From: an uncultured Collinsella sp.
GTDB taxonomy: Bacteria; Actinomycetota; Coriobacteriia; Coriobacteriales; Coriobacteriaceae
Direction: 5' to 3'
NCBI GenBank assembly: GCA_958445065.1
Contig: CAUCQW010000013.1
Span: 1 to 64,000 of the forward strand
DNA: 64,000 bases
Under the pieces are notes generated by a model. The model was not told the DNA's origin and ran no database searches. It was given only the letters and a program-made list of their open reading frames with translations. This document shows, piece by piece, positions 8,558 through 16,727 of the stretch. The translations under genes and the position numbers were made by a program. The number at the start of each line of letters is the position of its first letter. Position 1 is the first letter of the stretch.

Positions 8558-10519
8558 ATGGAACAGAGGGTCCTCGGGGGAAGATACCTCCTCAAGGATA
8601 AAGTGGGAACGGGCGGCATGGCGACCGTCTTCCGTGCACAGGATCAGGTCCTCGACCGCACGGTTGCCGTCAAGATCATGCTGCCGCAGTATGCCGGCGA
8701 CGCCACCTTCGCCGCCCGCTTTAAGCAGGAGGCTCAGGCAGCTGCCGGCCTGTCCTCCCCCTATATCGTGGGCGTCTACGACTGGGGCAAGGACGGCGAC
8801 ACCTATTACATCGTCATGGAGTACCTGCGCGGTACCGACCTTAAAAGCGGCATCAAGAGCCACGGCGCCCTCGATCCCAAGAAGGTCGCGCAGATCGGCT
8901 CGCAGATCAGCTCCGCGCTTTCGGTCGCACACAAGCACGAGATCATCCACCGCGACATTAAGCCGCAAAACATCATGGTGCTGCCCGACGGCAACATCAA
9001 GGTAATGGATTTTGGCATCGCACGAGCCAAGAACAGCCATCTCACGCAGGATAACAACGTGCTGGGCACCGCCCACTATGTAAGCCCCGAGCAGACCCGC
9101 GGCCAGGACCTCGGCCCCACCTCGGATATCTACTCGCTGGGTGTCGTTATGTACGAGTGCGCCACCGGCCGCGTACCCTTTGACGGCGACGACGCCATCT
9201 CGGTTGCGCTCAAGCAGGTCAACGAGCTGCCCATCCCGCCGAGCCAGATCAACTCCGGCGTGGATGCCGACTTGGAGCGCATCATCCTCAAGTGCATGGA
9301 GAAGGACCCGGCAAACCGCTTCCAGACGGCCGACGAGCTGCGCCAAGTGCTCAACAGCTACCTGTCCGGCCGTGCCGTCAACGTCTCGGAGCCCACGCGC
9401 ATCATCGGTGCCGCCGGCGACCTGGGTGCCACCAAGACCCGCGAGCTTTCCGACTCAACGCGCGCTATGGTTCGCCCCGTCTCGGGCGTGAGCGGTCAGA
9501 ACACCGCCCGCAGCGCTGTCTCGGGCTCCACGGGCTCCTATGAGGTCGAGAAGCCTAAGTCCAACAAGAACAAGATCATCGCCGCCGTGATTGCCGCCGT
9601 CGCCGTGATTGGCGTTGTAGTGGCCTTTGCCACGGGCATGTTCAGTGGCGAACAGGTCACGGTGCCCGACGTGCTGGGCAAGGACCAGGAAACCGCTATT
9701 GAGCAGATCAAGGAAGCCGGCCTAGAGGTTGGCACCGTCGACCAGAGCTACAACGACGATGTCGACGAGGGAAAGGTCGCCGAGCAGACCCCCAACGGCC
9801 ACACCAAGAAGGCCAAGGGCACGAGAGTGAACCTGGTAATCTCCAAGGGACCTAAGCCCTCCGAGAAGGTTGAGGTTCCGCAGCTCGTCGGTCTGACCAA
9901 GGACCAGGCCGAGGCCGCACTGGCAAGCGTGGGCCTGAAGGGCAGTGCTTCGGAGGAGGCCAATGAGGCCGAAGAGGGCCAGGTCTTTGAGCAGGGCACT
10001 GCTGCCGGCAAGGAGGTCGAGAAGGGCACGACCATCTCGTACAAGGTCTCCGGCGGCCCGGACACCACCTCGGTGCCTGATTTGACCGACATGACCGAGG
10101 CCCAGGCGCGCAACGCCCTCGACATGGCTGGCTTTGGCGTCGACGTGAGCTACCAGGAAAACGACTCGGTTACCGAGGGCACCGTAATTAGCTGGAACCC
10201 CAGCGGCAAGCAGAAGCCCGGTGCCACGATCACCGTCGTCATCGCCAAGAAGTCCGGCAAGGCCAGCGTCCCGGGCAACCTGTACGGCAAGAGCATCTCC
10301 GCCGCCGTCACCGCGCTCAACAACGCCGGGTTCTACAACATCGCGTTCTGCGATCAGAACGGTAACCCTGTGAGCGGCAACGAGAACGCCACCGTTACGG
10401 GCGTCTCCCCCACCGGCAAGCAGTCCACCGACAGCACGATTACGCTGACGGTCGCACTTTCTGGCTCGGGCTCGGGTTCGGGCTCGGGCACGGGCGACGA
10501 TTCCGGTACGGCCAACTAG
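8558..10519 (+). CDS. pknB: PknB-type serine/threonine kinase with four PASTA repeats
   Basis: 653 residues. The kinase domain (about 10-275) is complete: GTGGMA loop (17-22), Lys39, HRDIKPQN (131-138), DFG (151-153) and SPEQ. After a juxtamembrane Ser/Thr-rich stretch come one transmembrane helix (about 337-360) and four extracellular PASTA repeats of about 65-70 residues, ending in a Gly/Ser tail. PASTA domains bind muropeptides or lipid II, so this is the sensor kinase controlling wall growth and division. ATG 8558 is chosen over ATG 8543 because AGGAG (8548-8552) sits 5 bases before it. It is the last gene of the cluster and is followed by a terminator. Confidence 0.93.
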   Translation: MEQRVLGGRYLLKDKVGTGGMATVFRAQDQVLDRTVAVKIMLPQYAGDATFAARFKQEAQAAAGLSSPYIVGVYDWGKDGDTYYIVMEYLRGTDLKSGIKSHGALDPKKVAQIGSQISSALSVAHKHEIIHRDIKPQNIMVLPDGNIKVMDFGIARAKNSHLTQDNNVLGTAHYVSPEQTRGQDLGPTSDIYSLGVVMYECATGRVPFDGDDAISVALKQVNELPIPPSQINSGVDADLERIILKCMEKDPANRFQTADELRQVLNSYLSGRAVNVSEPTRIIGAAGDLGATKTRELSDSTRAMVRPVSGVSGQNTARSAVSGSTGSYEVEKPKSNKNKIIAAVIAAVAVIGVVVAFATGMFSGEQVTVPDVLGKDQETAIEQIKEAGLEVGTVDQSYNDDVDEGKVAEQTPNGHTKKAKGTRVNLVISKGPKPSEKVEVPQLVGLTKDQAEAALASVGLKGSASEEANEAEEGQVFEQGTAAGKEVEKGTTISYKVSGGPDTTSVPDLTDMTEAQARNALDMAGFGVDVSYQENDSVTEGTVISWNPSGKQKPGATITVVIAKKSGKASVPGNLYGKSISAAVTALNNAGFYNIAFCDQNGNPVSGNENATVTGVSPTGKQSTDSTITLTVALSGSGSGSGSGTGDDSGTAN

Positions 10520-10571
10520 TCGCCACCCCACCGCCCATTACGGCTCTCGCCGCAAACATATTCGCTCACAG

Positions 10572-10611
10572 GCGCCCGCTTGCTCCCCCAGCAAGCGGGC
10601 GCTTCGTTTTT
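10572..10611 (+). terminator. Rho-independent terminator after the kinase cluster
   Basis: A perfect 13-bp stem (GCGCCCGCTTGCT / AGCAAGCGGGCGC) with a 5-base loop, followed by TTCGTTTTT. It closes the signalling and cell-wall operon. Confidence 0.9.
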
Positions 10612-10625
10612 AGCATGGCATGAAA

Positions 10626-10822
10626 CAGAAGAGCCCGGCACCGTGGCGGTGTTCCGGGCTCGACAAATCTCTGGTGCCCCCGGGCGGATTCGAAAACTCC
10701 CCCCGCGGGGAAATTGGTGACGCGGGTGTCGACGGTCCGAATCCGGCCTTTAGACCAGAAGAGCCCGGCACCGTGGTGGTACCGGGCTCGGCAAATCTCT
10801 GGTGCCCCCGGGCGGATTCGAA
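10626..10822 (-). repeat. Two copies of the tRNA-Arg 3' end plus its terminator (integration scar)
   Basis: Two near-identical blocks, 10626-10694 and 10756-10822, each hold a hairpin (GAGCCCGG..CCGGGCTC) and the last bases of a minus-strand tRNA-Arg including CCA. The second runs into attL. Between them lies a rearranged fragment in the opposite orientation (about 10720-10747). The hairpin is the original terminator of the tRNA gene, now stranded 13.6 kb from the intact tRNA. The extra copy suggests an earlier integration or excision event at the same site. Confidence 0.7.
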
Positions 10823-10845
10823 CCGTCGACACCCGCTTTAGGAGA
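10799..10845 (-). repeat. attL: 47-bp copy of the tRNA-Arg(CCT) 3' half
   Basis: These 47 bases are identical to 24355-24401, the 3' half of the intact tRNA-Arg gene, and differ immediately outside on both sides. The integrase gene begins 191 bases inside. This is the left boundary of the mobile element. Confidence 0.92.
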
Positions 10846-11036
10846 TATGATTTAATGCTACCCCCTACCATTCATCAAGCATCATTGAACATCATATAAC
10901 CGCAGATAAATATAGCAGTTTGTGTCTTTTGCCTCCGGTAGCTGCGCCTACGCTTTTACAAACATATTACTAACAGCTTTAGCTAAACTGCACTCATTGA
11001 ATTGTTGAAAACTATTCAAAGAAACGGAGTGCAAAG

Positions 11037-12284
11037 ATGTCAGAACAGCCACTCATTAGCGGAAGAGGCACGTGTTGGAAAGACAAGAGATCACCTAACA
11101 CCTATCGCTATTATTTTTCCCTTGGGGTCAAGGACCCTAAGACAGGGCGTTACAAACGATCCCCAACTTATACGGTTCGTTGCAAGACTAAAACAGAAGC
11201 TAAGGCTGCAATGCAGGCCAAGCTGGCTGAAATCAACTCCTCTGGCACGATCACTAAAACTAAAAAGCCCACTTTGCTTGCGTCCTACTGCTGGGCCTTT
11301 CATGAAAATAGGGACACCGAGCTTGCGCCAACGAGCTATGAAAGAGAAGCGTACGATTGCAGGCATATCGAAGACCTATTCGGTGCGTTTCAGACAATTG
11401 AGGGGCTAACTCCCGATCTAATCGAAGAAACATATGCCGAAGCTCGTCGTACGGGAAAATACAAACCATCAGAGCTTGTACGAATCAATGCGAAGCTGCG
11501 TCAGATTCTGTCGAATGCAGTCGCAAAGAGAATAATTGACCGGAACCCCTGCGCTACCGTTCATGTTCGCAGACCACGCAACAAAAGAGAATCACTGACA
11601 ATCGACCAAGTAGCTACCCTATGCACACATCTTCAACACATTGAGCTCACCGCCGAAGCTGTTGGCACGCTAGTACTAGTGTATACGGGTATGCGAAAAG
11701 GCGAGATGCTGGGCCTCGAATGGCGCGATTGGGACCCTGCCAATAAAACCTTGAAAATTGACAGGCAGTACACCAACGATCATGAACTGAGGGCACCCAA
11801 GTCACAAGAAAGCCAACGCAAAATCCCCGTTGGAGAAACCTTGGCCGAACGTCTTCAATCATGGTCAGCCATACAAAAAGAGCTCCTGGCCTCTCTGGGG
11901 CTGTCCCAGACTGGCAGCACTCCCATCATTAGCGATATTGCTGTCGAGCAAGGGATCCCTACTGTCTGTCACATGAAAAACTACATCTTCAACCATTGGT
12001 TTCGCGATTTCGCAGTTAGCTGCAATCTTGGAATCTATGAGCCGAACAATTCGACTGGCGGAAAACTATATAAGGGCATCTGCCCGCATCAGCTCAGGCA
12101 TTGTGTAAGCACTTTTATGCTGGCGAACGGATCGGACGTTAGAAGCGTGCAAGGTATTCTTGGCCACGCGGACCCCAATATCACGCTCAAAACGTATACA
12201 AGCCTCGTTCAACAATCAGAAATAAAAGCAGTTAAAGGCTACGAAGACTTCATCAACGCCTATATACAGAGAAGCGAGAAATAG
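11037..12284 (+). CDS. int: Tyrosine recombinase (integrase) of the tRNA-Arg element
   Basis: 415 residues with an arm-binding N-terminus, a SAM-like core-binding domain and a C-terminal catalytic domain. Visible catalytic motifs are TGMRKGE (first Arg), HQLRH (His-x-x-Arg), LGHADPNIT (His) and the KTYTSL tyrosine. It lies next to attL and reads inward, as for tRNA-targeting integrases of genomic islands. ATG 11037 follows ACGGAG. Its AT-richer composition than the flanking housekeeping genes fits an acquired element. It should catalyse integration and excision between attL and attR. Confidence 0.93.
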   Translation: MSEQPLISGRGTCWKDKRSPNTYRYYFSLGVKDPKTGRYKRSPTYTVRCKTKTEAKAAMQAKLAEINSSGTITKTKKPTLLASYCWAFHENRDTELAPTSYEREAYDCRHIEDLFGAFQTIEGLTPDLIEETYAEARRTGKYKPSELVRINAKLRQILSNAVAKRIIDRNPCATVHVRRPRNKRESLTIDQVATLCTHLQHIELTAEAVGTLVLVYTGMRKGEMLGLEWRDWDPANKTLKIDRQYTNDHELRAPKSQESQRKIPVGETLAERLQSWSAIQKELLASLGLSQTGSTPIISDIAVEQGIPTVCHMKNYIFNHWFRDFAVSCNLGIYEPNNSTGGKLYKGICPHQLRHCVSTFMLANGSDVRSVQGILGHADPNITLKTYTSLVQQSEIKAVKGYEDFINAYIQRSEK

Positions 12285-12428
12285 CATGTTTTTCATTCAT
12301 CGTTTTATTCATAATATTACGGTACTATAATACCATTTCCGCAGGTAGATGCTTTATTTGGTTGACATTTAATGAGTTTTATTACATGCTAAAGCTGTCA
12401 GGTGGCTACACACGTAGTCATAAAAACC

Positions 12429-12480
12429 GGCCCCCCAAGTGCTTATGAACCTGGTAAGTCTTACAAGCACAGGGAGGGCC
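12429..12480 (+). promoter_or_regulatory. Strong hairpin in the leader of the Xis-like gene
   Basis: The arm GGCCCCCCAAGTGCTT (12429-12444) pairs with AAGCACAGGGAGGGCC (12465-12480) with three mismatches and a 20-base loop. There is no U-tract, so it is not a typical terminator. It ends 22 bases before the Xis-like ATG and could control its translation or be a binding site for the element's proteins. The rest of 12285-12502 shows no gene. Confidence 0.5.
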
Positions 12481-12502
12481 CTCATTGAAAGGATAGCTCA
12501 TC

Positions 12503-12748
12503 ATGGCTACTCCAAAGATTAGCACTCAGGCGTCCACACCGACTTTCCCCACTGGTGCCGCTCAGTGCGATCGGTTGCTCCGCGTTAACGATATCCGCGA
12601 GCTCACTGGCTGGAGCGAGAACACCGCGCGCAAATTCATGCGCGAGTCCGGCAAGCTCATCCAGATCCATCGCTCGAATTACATGTTTGAAAGCTCGTTC
12701 TACGAACTTTTCAAGCAGCTTGAAGGTCGTACTGCCCACCTTGACTAG
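12503..12748 (+). CDS. Small helix-turn-helix protein, probable excisionase
   Basis: 81 residues. The centre (LLRVNDIRELTGWSENTARK) looks like a MerR/HTH_17-type helix-turn-helix, as in Xis and plasmid DNA-binding factors. It lies directly after the integrase gene, the usual position for an excisionase or integration-direction factor. A GAAAGGA ribosome site (12486-12492) precedes the ATG. The next gene begins 9 bases after its stop. The excisionase role rests on position and fold only. Confidence 0.65.
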   Translation: MATPKISTQASTPTFPTGAAQCDRLLRVNDIRELTGWSENTARKFMRESGKLIQIHRSNYMFESSFYELFKQLEGRTAHLD

Positions 12749-12757
12749 GTGGTAAAC

Positions 12758-13144
12758 ATGAGCGAGCTACCGTCGATTTCCGACAAATTTTCCGATGATG
12801 TTACTGAGCAACGAGAGATTAGAAGGAAAATGGATAACGCGAATTTTATTTCGGTGCCCGACTGGGCGTGTTGTGCCACCACTGTCGCTGCCGAGCGCCT
12901 CATCCTCGGCCTAGTATGGAAGCTTGGAAATCCTTCCAAAAACAAACGAGCCATGGGCTTTTACGCAAAAAGCAAATGGATTGAGGAGCGCTACCACCTA
13001 AGTAAGAACACGATCTCCCGGGCCTATACCTCTTTGAAGGATAAGGGGTTTATACAAAAAGCGGGTGATGGCAGCTGGATGCTTAATTACGCTGCAATCT
13101 ACCGCGCCGCGATCGAAAACGCTTGGGAGCCCTCGAAATCTTAA
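12758..13144 (+). CDS. Winged-helix DNA-binding protein of the mobile element
   Basis: 128 residues. The C-terminal half (YAKSKWIEERYHLSKNTISR and onward) resembles a winged helix of the GntR/MarR or plasmid replication-initiator kind. ATG 12758 with AGGTGG before it is preferred over GTG 12749. Paired with the Xis-like gene, it could be a replication or copy-control factor of the excised element or a regulator. No catalytic motif is visible, and family assignment needs a profile search. Confidence 0.55.
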   Translation: MSELPSISDKFSDDVTEQREIRRKMDNANFISVPDWACCATTVAAERLILGLVWKLGNPSKNKRAMGFYAKSKWIEERYHLSKNTISRAYTSLKDKGFIQKAGDGSWMLNYAAIYRAAIENAWEPSKS

Positions 13145-13190
13145 GTCCACAGACCGACTATCGACGTGGGCTTCTGTCAAACAACCGAGT

Positions 13191-13240
13191 TAAAAACCAC
13201 TGAGCCAGAATCCGCTTCAATAGAAGAGGATTCTGGCTCA
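13191..13240 (-). terminator. Hairpin with T-run, minus-strand terminator
   Basis: A perfect 13-bp inverted repeat (TGAGCCAGAATCC / GGATTCTGGCTCA) with a 14-base loop. Read on the minus strand it is followed by AGTGGTTTTTAAC, a good terminator. It also separates the winged-helix gene from the degraded region to its right. Confidence 0.6.
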
Positions 13241-13241
13241 A

Positions 13242-13344
13242 ATGATATCCGGCCGTTCGCGCAGCGATGTCCACCGCAATCTGGCAAGAATCGAGGATGG
13301 GAAAACCGTCATCGAGGTCGTGAAGGTCGGTAATCGCCAGGCGT
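13242..13344 (+). pseudogene. Remnant of a RelE/ParE-type toxin C-terminus
   Basis: The plus-strand frame reads RNLARIEDGKTVIEVVKVGN, which resembles the last beta strands of RelE-family toxins (typically RV..RIEDD.l.v.VV.VGHR). No upstream toxin sequence or antitoxin gene is present, so it appears to be a decayed fragment. The match is by eye to a short conserved stretch only. Confidence 0.4.
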
Positions 13345-13629
13345 CTACAAAAACATGCCGCGGATGTAAAATGAAGCAGGGTCGAACCGGAACAGTTCCC
13401 GGACAATTGGCGTCCGGCCAGACACTTCGATTCGACCCTTTCTCATACCTGCATCTAAAATACTCCCATAATCATTCTCGACATCTTTAACGCCCTCACC
13501 TCCTGCCACCAGCACGTCGTAGGTGCCATTTTCAACGAATCGATATGGCCGTCCATTCATGGCCTTTAAGGCACGTGATACCATGAAAGCGTGCGGTATT
13601 TCTCCAATCGAAAACCTGCGTGAACGCAT
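13345..13629 (-). CDS. Unrecognised ~94-residue minus-strand frame
   Basis: A minus-strand open frame starts at ATG 13629 (a GTG lies at 13656) and ends in front of the terminator at 13191-13240. No family is recognised and no strong ribosome site is seen. Part of it (about 13377-13440) consists of nested inverted repeats (AGGGTCGAA/TTCGACCCT around CCGGAC/GTCCGG), which argues for caution. The stretch 13145-13754 otherwise has no convincing gene. Confidence 0.25.
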   Translation of the reverse strand: MRSRRFSIGEIPHAFMVSRALKAMNGRPYRFVENGTYDVLVAGGEGVKDVENDYGSILDAGMRKGRIEVSGRTPIVRELFRFDPASFYIRGMFL

Positions 13630-13754
13630 GACTTGAGACGCCTTTTTAGAACCCACCGATCGCAGGACGACTACAAATCAACAGCGGCCGCGTATTTGTT
13701 CCCAGCCGTACGGCGTGGCGGAGCCATGCCCATTGTTGATTGGAGTGTCGCACG

Positions 13755-14324
13755 ATGACAGACGAGAGAAAAATCAGGGAGATCTACGGCGTGAAGTCCG
13801 TCCACGAGGAGGCCGCCGAGCGGATCGAGGCGACGTGGCGGGAGAAGCTGCTGCGCGAGACGGGCGACCTCAGAACCGAGAACGCATTGCTCAGGGCCCA
13901 GCTCGACGAATTCAACTGCAAGCTCGCCGAGGCGACGGATCGGAATGAAAAGATTGAGGCCGACTGCAATGAGCGGATTGCCTTTATAGAGGAGAAGTTC
14001 GAACTCGATACCGCGAGCCTCGAACTCGAGAACAACGAGCTCCACGCCGCGAGCGTCAGGTACCTCTCCCGTGCCAGGGAGCTCGACAGGCAGGTCGTCC
14101 AACTCCATGCCGAGGCCGTGGCCATGGTCGATGAGATCGAGCGGCTGCGCGGCGAGCGTGATGTCGCGCTGAAAGCCCAAGCCGAGTTGAACGACGCACT
14201 CCTGGCCCAGCGCGACCTGATGGCCGAGGTCGCCGCCCTCAATGACCGCCTTGCCGCCTCCGAGCAGCGTGCGGCCGTGGCCGAGGCCAAGGTCGAGGTC
14301 ATGACCCAGATGAAGGGCGAGTAG
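13755..14324 (+). CDS. Coiled-coil protein of unknown function
   Basis: 189 residues, almost entirely heptad-like charged/Leu sequence rich in Ala, Glu, Leu and Arg, indicating one long coiled coil with no signal peptide or membrane segment. ATG 13755 follows GGAG (13742-13745). High GC content contrasts with the integrase end and suggests the island is a mosaic. It is convergent with the metallophosphoesterase genes, sharing a palindrome. A scaffold or structural role is possible; no specific function can be assigned. Confidence 0.6.
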   Translation: MTDERKIREIYGVKSVHEEAAERIEATWREKLLRETGDLRTENALLRAQLDEFNCKLAEATDRNEKIEADCNERIAFIEEKFELDTASLELENNELHAASVRYLSRARELDRQVVQLHAEAVAMVDEIERLRGERDVALKAQAELNDALLAQRDLMAEVAALNDRLAASEQRAAVAEAKVEVMTQMKGE

Positions 14325-14353
14325 CCCCGCGCTTCTCCTATCAGGCGGCTGAT

Positions 14354-14394
14354 TTCTAGAGACCTCCTAGAACGCTTCTAGGAGGTCTCTAGAA
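14354..14394. terminator. Perfect 19-bp palindrome between convergent genes
   Basis: Arms TTCTAGAGACCTCCTAGAA and TTCTAGGAGGTCTCTAGAA are separated by only CGC. It sits between the coiled-coil gene (plus) and the metallophosphoesterase genes (minus), and the stop codon of the latter (14367-14369) lies inside the left arm. There is no T-run. It may act as a bidirectional transcription stop or RNA-stabilising hairpin. Confidence 0.6.
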
Positions 14395-15104
14395 CCGAGC
14401 GCGGCATCTTCAATCGGCACGATGTCTCGGTAGATCAGGCGATGCTTGGCGTCGCACCATTTGTCGCCGTGGTAGTGGCCGAAGAACCAGGCGCGGTAGT
14501 CGAGCCGCCCGTCGAGCTCGCCCAGGAAGGTTTGCAGCTGATCCCCACGGTACCCGCGTCCATGCTCGCGGCACAGCACCTCAGCAAGGGCAGCAGGGGC
14601 CTCGTGAGTCACAACGCAATCGACCTTCCAGCCCACGCGATTGAGCGAGGAACGGCAGTGTTCCGTCTCTTTCTCGCTCGGCATCTCCTCGGGCCACCAG
14701 CTCCTCCCCTCCTTGCGATACTGCCTGTCGTTGCTCGCGGCTCCGCCCATGGTAAGAACCGTGGTTCCCGCGATGTCGAATACCCCTCCGCGCATGAGGT
14801 GCAGCACGTGCGGTCGTACCTCATGGACGAGACCGCCGCTCCACTCCCGCACCGGCAGTTCTGCCAGGGCGTGGTGGTTCTCATGGTTGCCGTCTACGAA
14901 ACACGTGGTCCACGGCTTCGATTCGAACCAGTCGAGCCAGTATTTCTCGGCGTTGGATCCATCCCAGACAAAGCCGAAGTCGCCGGCCACGATCACCACG
15001 TCATCGCGCGTCAGTGTGCGCCCCAGCGGCCAGTTCTTGAAGGCAAACCGGCTGGACCCGTACTCGGCCCTGCCGTGCACGTCGCCTGTCACATAGATAG
15101 CCAT
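14367..15104 (-). CDS. Calcineurin-like metallophosphoesterase (third of three)
   Basis: 245 residues with the metallophosphoesterase core: GDVHG (D-x-H), GDFGF (GD), GNHEN (GNHE), VTHEAP (H) and GHYHGD (GHxH). These residues coordinate a dinuclear metal centre for phosphodiester or phosphomonoester hydrolysis; the substrate is unknown. ATG 15104 overlaps the stop of the preceding metallophosphoesterase by one base (TGATG), so the two are translationally coupled. The C-terminal end runs into a perfect palindrome. It resembles the middle gene closely enough to suggest duplication. Confidence 0.85.
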   Translation of the reverse strand: MAIYVTGDVHGRAEYGSSRFAFKNWPLGRTLTRDDVVIVAGDFGFVWDGSNAEKYWLDWFESKPWTTCFVDGNHENHHALAELPVREWSGGLVHEVRPHVLHLMRGGVFDIAGTTVLTMGGAASNDRQYRKEGRSWWPEEMPSEKETEHCRSSLNRVGWKVDCVVTHEAPAALAEVLCREHGRGYRGDQLQTFLGELDGRLDYRAWFFGHYHGDKWCDAKHRLIYRDIVPIEDAALGSRDLLEAF

Positions 15105-15829
15105 CAGTACGCGCCCCACGGCAGGAGTTTCTCCCCGAGCCTCACGATCCGGTCATACAGCACCGTGTGCCGTTCGTCCGGGTTGCCGTCTCGGTGGAAG
15201 TGACCGTAATACCAGTGTTTATAGTCCAGGCGGTCCTCGAGCTCGTCGAGGAATCCGGTCAGCCGGTCCACATCGGGGCGTTCCCAGCCTGGGTCCGGGT
15301 AGAGCGTCGGCGAGAGCATGCGCGTGGCGCAGGTATGGGTGATGACGCAGCCAACCTTCCAGCCGACCTCGTCGAGCTTTGCCCGCGCGGTATCGAAATC
15401 GCGCTCGTCCGGGAGCTCCTGAGGCCACCAGCTGGAATGCGGCACGCGGTATTCCCTGTCCACGCTCGTGGCACCGCCCATGGTGAAGACCGTCGAGCCG
15501 TCGAGCTCGAAGACCTCGCCGCGCGTCAGGCGCCGAATGGGCGAGGTGTCCGACAGGCGCTGCGTCAGCCCGCCGTGCCACGGCTCCATGGGGCGCTCCT
15601 CCCAGTGATCGAAGCGCTCGTGGTTGCCGTCGACGAACAGTACCGTGTAGGGGCGCGACTCCAGCCAGGCGATGTCGGCGCATTCCTCGGCAGAAAAGTT
15701 CCACGGAAAGCCAAAGTCACCGGCAACGATGAGATAGTCGTCGCTGGTAAGACTATCGCCAAGCTCCCAGTCGCGGAGCTTTTGCATGTCGAGCCCACCG
15801 TGGATGTCGCCCGTCACATAGACCGTCAT
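15104..15829 (-). CDS. Calcineurin-like metallophosphoesterase (second of three)
   Basis: 241 residues. Metal-ligand motifs are GDIHG, GDFGF, GNHER, THTCAT (H) and GHFHRD. Its layout parallels the next gene (WLESRPYTVLFVDGNHE versus WFESKPWTTCFVDGNHE), so they look like tandem paralogues. ATG 15829 is in an ATGA overlap with the stop of the first phosphoesterase. A longer open frame upstream runs through that gene in another frame and is rejected. Confidence 0.85.
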   Translation of the reverse strand: MTVYVTGDIHGGLDMQKLRDWELGDSLTSDDYLIVAGDFGFPWNFSAEECADIAWLESRPYTVLFVDGNHERFDHWEERPMEPWHGGLTQRLSDTSPIRRLTRGEVFELDGSTVFTMGGATSVDREYRVPHSSWWPQELPDERDFDTARAKLDEVGWKVGCVITHTCATRMLSPTLYPDPGWERPDVDRLTGFLDELEDRLDYKHWYYGHFHRDGNPDERHTVLYDRIVRLGEKLLPWGAY

Positions 15830-16464
15830 CGGATTACCTCTTCCCTCTTGTACGCCGCCAGCTCGCGCTCGACCTGCCTGTCGCCGGTCTCGTTGACCCA
15901 CCAGGGCCATTTCACCCGGCCGCACGGCTCGTCGACTCCGGCGAACCACTCCCTCAGCTCGTCGAGGCTCACCGGGGAGTGCCCGTTGGCATCGCAACCG
16001 ACGTCGTAGCGCAGAAGGCCCTGCTTGCGGTTGAACTCGTTGTACGCGCCGCCGCTGCTGTGGATGTGCCCGTGGAGGTGCCACGATCCACGGCTCATTC
16101 CCTGCCAGTCGGCCATGGGGTAATGGCTCAGGACGATCTTCTGCCTGTCGATCTTGAGCACGCAGATCGGCGGCTCCACGGTGAAGGCGCCCGCGACCGC
16201 CGGCTGGGTCCAGTCCTTGTCGTGGTTTCCCGGGACGAGGTGAATGCGTCTGCAGGCGATCCGCTTGCGCAGCCCGTTGGCGTCCTGGGCGGCCATCTTG
16301 AATGAGAAATCCCCCAGGATGTAGAGCTCGTCGTCCACGGCGACCCTGCCGTTGATGCTGTCGACGATGGCGTCGTTCATCTGCCAAATCGTCTCCCACG
16401 GGCGGTCGGTGAACTTCAGCACGTTCTCATGCCCGAAGTGGGTGTCGCTGGTAAACCAGATCAT
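15826..16464 (-). CDS. Metallophosphoesterase, YfcE/MJ0936-like short type (first of three)
   Basis: 212 residues: SDTHFGHE (D-x-H), LGDFSF (GD), PGNHDKD (GNHD), LSHYPM (H) and HGHIHSSG (GHxH). It belongs to a shorter subfamily distinct from its two downstream neighbours and is common in phages and plasmids. ATG 16464 has AAGGAG 8 bases upstream. It begins a three-gene, minus-strand operon in which every junction overlaps. The role could be nucleotide or nucleic-acid processing carried as element cargo. Confidence 0.85.
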   Translation of the reverse strand: MIWFTSDTHFGHENVLKFTDRPWETIWQMNDAIVDSINGRVAVDDELYILGDFSFKMAAQDANGLRKRIACRRIHLVPGNHDKDWTQPAVAGAFTVEPPICVLKIDRQKIVLSHYPMADWQGMSRGSWHLHGHIHSSGGAYNEFNRKQGLLRYDVGCDANGHSPVSLDELREWFAGVDEPCGRVKWPWWVNETGDRQVERELAAYKREEVIR

Positions 16465-16727
16465 ATTTATGTCTCCTTTTATCGCTAAAAAACGTTCTCC
16501 TTCGAGGTCAGGAGACGTTTTATGAGCGACATGAGGTGCATATCCCTCATGTTTCAAGCTCCAATCTGCCGGATTTGCCCAACTAAAAGTTTACGCCCAC
16601 GCGCGAACAGGATTTGATTTTTGAAATATGGACGAATTGCTCGTCAGGAGGGTAGAATGGTGCCGACGGCGGCCCAAGTTGTAGAGAGCTGGGCAGAGCC
16701 GTTGCTTAACGAAGTTGGGTCATCGTC

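Noticed and set aside
10620..10870. Small open frames such as those reading VSTVRIRPGAP
   Set aside because: Typical false translations of tRNA 3' ends and their terminators.
12758..13144. Reverse transcriptase, retron or diversity-generating element in the island
   Set aside because: No YxDD motif, no template/variable repeat pair; the protein is a small winged helix.
15104..16399. A 431-residue frame as one long phosphoesterase
   Set aside because: Its first ~190 residues are an out-of-frame reading of the upstream phosphoesterase; the real start is ATG 15829 in an ATGA overlap.
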